Assembly (NCBI GenBank): GCA_964534945.1 | Contig: CAZHSB010000056.1 | Coordinates: forward strand, 1-9,283 | Origin: CAZHFA01 sp964534945 | GTDB lineage: Bacteria > Bdellovibrionota_C > UBA2361 > CAKMMH01 | Length of the DNA: 9,283 nt | Direction of reading: 5' to 3' | In this document: positions 5,862 to 9,283 of the stretch, piece by piece | Layout of the letters: every line of letters begins with the position of its first letter | Numbering within the stretch: the stretch's first letter is position 1 | The notes under the pieces: model-generated | What the model was told of the DNA's origin: nothing | Databases searched by the model: none | What the model saw: the letters and a program-made list of their open reading frames with translations, nothing else | Made by a program: the position numbers and the translations under genes

Positions 5862-7403
5862 ATGATGTATTTTTTAAGGACAGCTTTTCCAATTAGATTT
5901 TTAGCAAGAGTATTTAATAATTACCCTTCAATATTGTTTTGCATTTTTTTAATCTTAGGACAATTATTTGCATTCTTTTTTATTCCAAAAATTTATACAT
6001 ATTTTATTTTTATTTTAATTCTTGTTTTTATAATTAGCATATTAAGTAGAAAATTATTTTTTATAAGTTTTTTTATTATTGGAATTTTTTCTTATCTTCT
6101 TTGGCAAAAAAATCTTGATTCATCAATTATAAACGAAGAACAAATATTTTTAGGACAAATTGTTTCTTCAATTAGTACAAAAAAAATAAGTACATATAAT
6201 TTTGACATTAAAATTTTTGGAATAATGGAAAAACGGCCTCGAACTTTTAAAGAAGTAAATTTTGCCAAAACAAATTTTTTAATGAATTGCACGGCTGTGG
6301 CATTACCGTGGAATAATATCACTAAAGCAAAAACTAATAGTACAATTATAATAAAAGCAAAAGTAAAGAATCTAGAAAAAAGTTTTAATCCATTTTCATA
6401 TGAGTCTTATCTATTGAGAAAAGGTATCAATAAAACTTGCAACATAAAACATGCAAAAATTTTAAATTCAAAAGATAACAATAATGAATCCTTGTCAGAT
6501 AAAATTAGAAAAGATATCAAAAAGAGAACCATTAAAATATTAGGAGATAATGAATCCTCAGGCCTTTTTTTATCGATGACAATTGGTGTTAGAAACCTTT
6601 TATCCGAAAAAACCGAAGAAGATTTTAAAAAAACTGGGTTAACGCATCTTTTAGTTGTATCTGGCTATCAAGTTTGCCTGATTTTTTACACAGTACTTTT
6701 TTTATTAAAACAAATCCCTCGCTTTTTTACTTGTCTTTATAATTTTTATATTATTCAAACTATTTTTAAAATTATTGCTTTATGTTGCGCCATATTTTTT
6801 GTTTTAATCTCAGGATCTGATTCTTCAAGCATTAGAGCGTCAATTGCCATAATTATTTTAAGTATCGCAAATATTTTTGAAAGAAATAAATCTTTTGCAA
6901 ATACAATTATTCTATCTTTTTTTATTCTTCATCTTTTATGGCCACTATCTTTTTTGGACCCAGGAATTGCATTAAGCTATTCTGCGTTGTTTGGAATTTG
7001 GCTTGGAAGTTTTATAAAAGATAAAATAAAATGTTTTATTTTTATTTCTCTTTATGTTTATATTACGACAAGTATTATTACACTTATTTGGTTTAAACAA
7101 ATTTCCTTAATTTCATTTTTCTTAAATTTAACCATCGCCCCTATTATATCGTGGATAAGTTGCAATCTCGGATTTTTAGGAATTTTTTTAAATTACACCA
7201 TTGATCCATCTGGGTATTTTATAAAAATTATTTCTTATTTTTTAGATGAATTTAAATTTATTGTGCTAAAAATTTCAGAGATCAATTTTATTTATTTTTT
7301 ATTTGAAACACCTCCTGTTTTTTTAATATTACTTTTATGTCTTTTAATCTTCTTTGTTTTTGTAAAAAGACTTTTGTTTTATAAAAACTTTTGGGGATTA
7401 TAA
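5862..7403 (+). CDS. comEC: ComEC/Rec2-type DNA-uptake channel without the beta-lactamase domain
   Basis: ComEC forms the inner-membrane channel that imports single-stranded DNA during natural transformation. Numbering here counts from an in-frame TTG at 5856; the ATG at 5862 is the preferred start (513 aa). The N-terminal region has three hydrophobic segments (about 25-85), then a soluble OB-like part (about 95-200) ending with NPFSYESYLLRKG. The Competence domain follows with its signatures: GLFLSMTIGVRNLLS and TGLTHLLVVSG (about 260-270, usually GlaHllaiSG), SSSIRAS (323-329) and DPGIALSYSALFG (368-380). The protein stops after the last helices. Larger ComEC proteins (over 700 aa) continue into a metallo-beta-lactamase domain, absent here; no frameshifted remnant is visible in the 172 bp downstream. 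No Shine-Dalgarno site. It lies 96 bp after the Cas4-like gene. Confidence 0.88.
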   Translation: MMYFLRTAFPIRFLARVFNNYPSILFCIFLILGQLFAFFFIPKIYTYFIFILILVFIISILSRKLFFISFFIIGIFSYLLWQKNLDSSIINEEQIFLGQIVSSISTKKISTYNFDIKIFGIMEKRPRTFKEVNFAKTNFLMNCTAVALPWNNITKAKTNSTIIIKAKVKNLEKSFNPFSYESYLLRKGINKTCNIKHAKILNSKDNNNESLSDKIRKDIKKRTIKILGDNESSGLFLSMTIGVRNLLSEKTEEDFKKTGLTHLLVVSGYQVCLIFYTVLFLLKQIPRFFTCLYNFYIIQTIFKIIALCCAIFFVLISGSDSSSIRASIAIIILSIANIFERNKSFANTIILSFFILHLLWPLSFLDPGIALSYSALFGIWLGSFIKDKIKCFIFISLYVYITTSIITLIWFKQISLISFFLNLTIAPIISWISCNLGFLGIFLNYTIDPSGYFIKIISYFLDEFKFIVLKISEINFIYFLFETPPVFLILLLCLLIFFVFVKRLLFYKNFWGL

Positions 7404-7416
7404 TGTAATAAAATCA

Positions 7417-7439
7417 ACAAGTTCCGACTTGTCGTTTTA
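7417..7439 (+). terminator. Probable intrinsic terminator after comEC
   Basis: ACAAGT/ACTTGT (7417-7422/7427-7432) makes a 6-bp stem with a TCCG loop, followed by CGTTTTAT. It lies 13 bp past the comEC stop codon and before the pyrG promoter, the expected place for a transcript end. The stem is short and the U run is interrupted. Confidence 0.45.
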
Positions 7440-7471
7440 TATTTGATTATCTTTCATTTTAATTTTTATTA

Positions 7472-7500
7472 TTGGAAAATTTATAGTTTAAATGTAATAT
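7472..7500 (+). promoter_or_regulatory. Candidate pyrG promoter
   Basis: TTGGAA (7472-7477) and TAATAT (7495-7500) are separated by exactly 17 bp. A start at about 7507 would give a leader of about 70 nt. The position between the comEC terminator-like hairpin and pyrG supports separate transcription of pyrG. Confidence 0.5.
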
Positions 7501-7503
7501 ATC

Positions 7504-7529
7504 AAGGAGATTGAAATCACTTCTTTTTT
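7504..7529 (+). promoter_or_regulatory. pyrG leader hairpin with an orphan Shine-Dalgarno-like sequence
   Basis: AAGGAG (7504-7509) can pair with CTTCTT (7520-7525; one G-U pair) and is directly followed by TTTT (7526-7529), a weak terminator-like arrangement at the very start of the predicted transcript. The AAGGAG is 66 bases upstream of the pyrG ATG, too far to serve it, and no ATG or GTG lies in between. Attenuation is possible, but the stem is weak and the transcription start is not known. Confidence 0.25.
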
Positions 7530-7575
7530 AACTCAATCAACTATCTATCTACTTTAAAATTTTGCGGTATTTTTT

Positions 7576-9177
7576 ATGGCACAAACGAAATTTATATTTA
7601 TTACAGGTGGTGTTGTTTCTTCTATTGGAAAAGGTCTTACTAGCGCCTGCATAGGAGCTCTTTTAAAAGCAAGAAACATTAACGTTACCGCATTAAAATT
7701 AGATCCTTATATCAATATAGATCCAGGAACAATGAGTCCCTTTCAACATGGGGAAGTTTTTGTAACAGATGATGGCGCAGAAACAGATCTTGATCTAGGA
7801 CATTATGAAAGATTTTTAGATACGACATTATCAAAATTAAATAATTTTACTACAGGGCAAGTTTACGAAAAAGTTATTAGTAATGAACGACAAGGACAAT
7901 ATCTTGGTGGGACTGTTCAAGTAATTCCACATATTACAAATGAAATAAAACGAAGAATTTTTGAGGGTGGAAAAGGCTTTGATGTTTGTTTAGTAGAAAT
8001 TGGAGGAACTGTAGGAGATATCGAAAGTTTGCCTTTTTTAGAGGCTATAAGGCAAATAAGACAAGATATAGGAGATGAAAATACTTGCTATATTCATGTA
8101 ACATTAGTTCCTTATATACATGCGGCACATGAATTAAAAACAAAACCTACGCAACATTCAGTAAAAGAATTAACTGGGTTCGGAATTATTCCAAACATTA
8201 TTGTTTGTCGTTCAGAAATAAAAATTGAAGATTCACTAAAAGATAAAATCAGTCTTTTTTGTAATGTTCCAAAAGAATATGTAATTGAAGCAACAAATGC
8301 TAAAAGCATTTATGAAGTCCCTCTTAATTTACATAAACAACATATTGATGATTTGCTAATTAAAAAATTAAAATTAAAATCAAAAGCTTCTGAACCAGAT
8401 TTATCAAAATGGGAAAATATAAATTCAATTTTAACTTCTCCAAATAAAAAAGAAATCACTATTGCAATGGTTGGAAAATATGTTGGGCTCACTGAAAGTT
8501 ATAAAAGTTTATCTGAGGCATTAACTCATGGAGCATTATCTAATAATTTAAAATTAAATATTCAATACATTGATAGCGAAGAATTAGAGAATAAAGATAC
8601 TAAAAAAGTTTTTAAAAATATTGATGGAATTTTAATCCCTGGAGGATTTGGGCTTCGAGGCACAGAAGGCAAAATAAAAGCCGTAAAATTTGCGCGTGAA
8701 AATAACATTCCATTTTTGGGAATCTGTTTAGGACTACAAATTGCAGTTATAGAGTTCGCAAGAGATGTCGCAGGAATTAAAGATGCCACAAGCAGAGAAT
8801 TTAACGAAGATGCGCAAAATCAAGTAATTGACATCATGCCCGAGCAAAAGGGAATTACAGATATGGGAGCCACTATGCGTCTAGGCGCATATCCAACAGT
8901 ATTAAAACGAGGAACAAAAATTTATAATGTTTACAAGAAAGATTCAATAAGCGAAAGACATCGTCATCGTTATGAAGTAAATAATGACTATCGAGACATC
9001 TTAGAAAGCAATGGTTTAATAATTTCTGGACTTTCCCCGAATAAATTACTTGTTGAAACTATTGAATTAAAAAATCATCCATTTTTTATTGCGGTTCAAT
9101 TTCACCCAGAGTTTAAATCAACTCCTTGTAACCCTCATCCTCTTTTTACGGCTTTTATAAAAGCTTGTAAAAAGTAA
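7576..9177 (+). CDS. pyrG: CTP synthase (glutamine-hydrolysing)
   Basis: PyrG makes CTP from UTP, ATP and glutamine, the last step of de novo pyrimidine nucleotide synthesis. The 533-aa product is the usual length. The amidoligase domain (about 1-267) begins with GGVVSSIGKG (11-20, P-loop with Lys19), followed by KLDPYINIDPGTMSPFQHGE (41-60), the DDGAETDLDLGHYERF region (65-80) and EIGGTVGDIES (141-151). The glutamine-amidotransferase domain (about 293-533) has the oxyanion segment PGGFG (355-359), nucleophile Cys384 in GICLGLQ, and His510/Glu512 in QFHPEF. RHRHRYEVN (461-469) is the conserved linker motif. All catalytic residues are intact. No Shine-Dalgarno site precedes the ATG (GCGGTATTTTTT), although an AAGGAG lies far upstream in the leader. 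It appears to be a single-gene unit. Confidence 0.98.
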   Translation: MAQTKFIFITGGVVSSIGKGLTSACIGALLKARNINVTALKLDPYINIDPGTMSPFQHGEVFVTDDGAETDLDLGHYERFLDTTLSKLNNFTTGQVYEKVISNERQGQYLGGTVQVIPHITNEIKRRIFEGGKGFDVCLVEIGGTVGDIESLPFLEAIRQIRQDIGDENTCYIHVTLVPYIHAAHELKTKPTQHSVKELTGFGIIPNIIVCRSEIKIEDSLKDKISLFCNVPKEYVIEATNAKSIYEVPLNLHKQHIDDLLIKKLKLKSKASEPDLSKWENINSILTSPNKKEITIAMVGKYVGLTESYKSLSEALTHGALSNNLKLNIQYIDSEELENKDTKKVFKNIDGILIPGGFGLRGTEGKIKAVKFARENNIPFLGICLGLQIAVIEFARDVAGIKDATSREFNEDAQNQVIDIMPEQKGITDMGATMRLGAYPTVLKRGTKIYNVYKKDSISERHRHRYEVNNDYRDILESNGLIISGLSPNKLLVETIELKNHPFFIAVQFHPEFKSTPCNPHPLFTAFIKACKK

Positions 9178-9200
9178 TGACTATAACTTTTTATTTTTTT
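9168..9200 (+). terminator. Intrinsic terminator of pyrG
   Basis: TAAAAAGT/ACTTTTTA (9168-9175/9186-9193) is a perfect 8-bp stem with a 10-nt loop, followed by seven T residues (9194-9200). The left arm overlaps the last codons and stop codon of pyrG. The stem is AT-rich and weak, but the U run is good. On the other strand no T run follows, so it is oriented for pyrG. Confidence 0.5.
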
Positions 9201-9228
9201 GGAAAGTTTTTTTAGAAATAAAGAAAAA

Positions 9229-9283
9229 TACACTTGGCAGGAGTCGAACCTGCGACCCTCTGATTAGAAGTCAGATGCTCTAT
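9229..9283 (-). tRNA. tRNA-Arg (anticodon UCU), 5' part outside the window
   Basis: On the minus strand the visible part starts within the D-arm (ATAGAGC). The anticodon stem TCTGA/TCAGA encloses the loop CTTCTAA, giving anticodon TCT, which reads AGA (arginine). A 5-nt variable region follows, then the T-arm GCAGG-TTCGACT-CCTGC with the canonical TTC. The acceptor 3' strand CAAGTGT is followed by A as discriminator (9229). The next bases are TTTTT, so the CCA end is not encoded and must be added enzymatically. The acceptor 5' strand and most of the D-arm lie beyond position 9283. AGA is expected to be a major arginine codon in such an AT-rich genome. Confidence 0.93.

Noticed and set aside
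7504..7575. Leader peptide gene driven by the AAGGAG upstream of pyrG
   Set aside because: There is no ATG or GTG between the AAGGAG and the pyrG ATG, and the TTG at 7512 is too close to the site.
8112..8789. Three minus-strand open frames inside pyrG
   Set aside because: They lie antisense within a fully conserved coding region, have no recognisable protein features, and arise from the AT-rich codon use of pyrG.

Overview
This window comes from an AT-rich bacterial chromosome (roughly 30% G+C by eye). A FadL-type outer-membrane barrel with a signal peptide indicates a diderm (Gram-negative) cell. The housekeeping genes (ung, rsgA, pyrG, a tRNA) are full-length and intact except the tRNA, which is cut by the window edge. 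I cannot name the lineage from sequence alone. Good Shine-Dalgarno sites are present on only some genes.

Layout: (1) 1-100 is a compositionally foreign segment of about 51% G+C made of consecutive small hairpins. It may be the 3' end of a structured RNA or of a transposon lying to the left. (2) 158-554 is an array of 131-bp units ending in a 134-bp nested palindrome that abuts the stop codon of the next gene. (3) 554-1873 (minus) is a FadL/OmpP1-family outer-membrane transporter; its upstream region carries three inverted repeats. (4) 4252-2151 (minus) is a tight three-gene operon: a PF04020-type (YvlD/phage-holin-4-like) membrane protein, the ribosome-assembly GTPase rsgA and uracil-DNA glycosylase ung, with 9- and 11-bp gaps. 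(5) 4310-4446 is a divergent promoter region with a symmetric inverted repeat. (6) 4447-7403 (plus) holds a small two-helix membrane protein of unknown function, a Cas4/RecB-type nuclease with two membrane helices inserted in its fold, and a ComEC-type DNA-uptake channel lacking the C-terminal metallo-beta-lactamase domain. (7) 7576-9177 (plus) is pyrG (CTP synthase) with its own promoter and leader, followed by a terminator and a tRNA-Arg(UCU) on the minus strand that runs off the window.

The most interesting proposal is the 4447-7403 cluster. A membrane-anchored iron-sulfur nuclease lies directly upstream of a ComEC channel that lacks the domain usually suspected of degrading the non-transported strand. 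The two could form a split DNA-uptake/processing machine, perhaps with the small membrane protein. The motifs are directly visible; the joint function is inference. The hairpin array at 158-554 is the second notable item.
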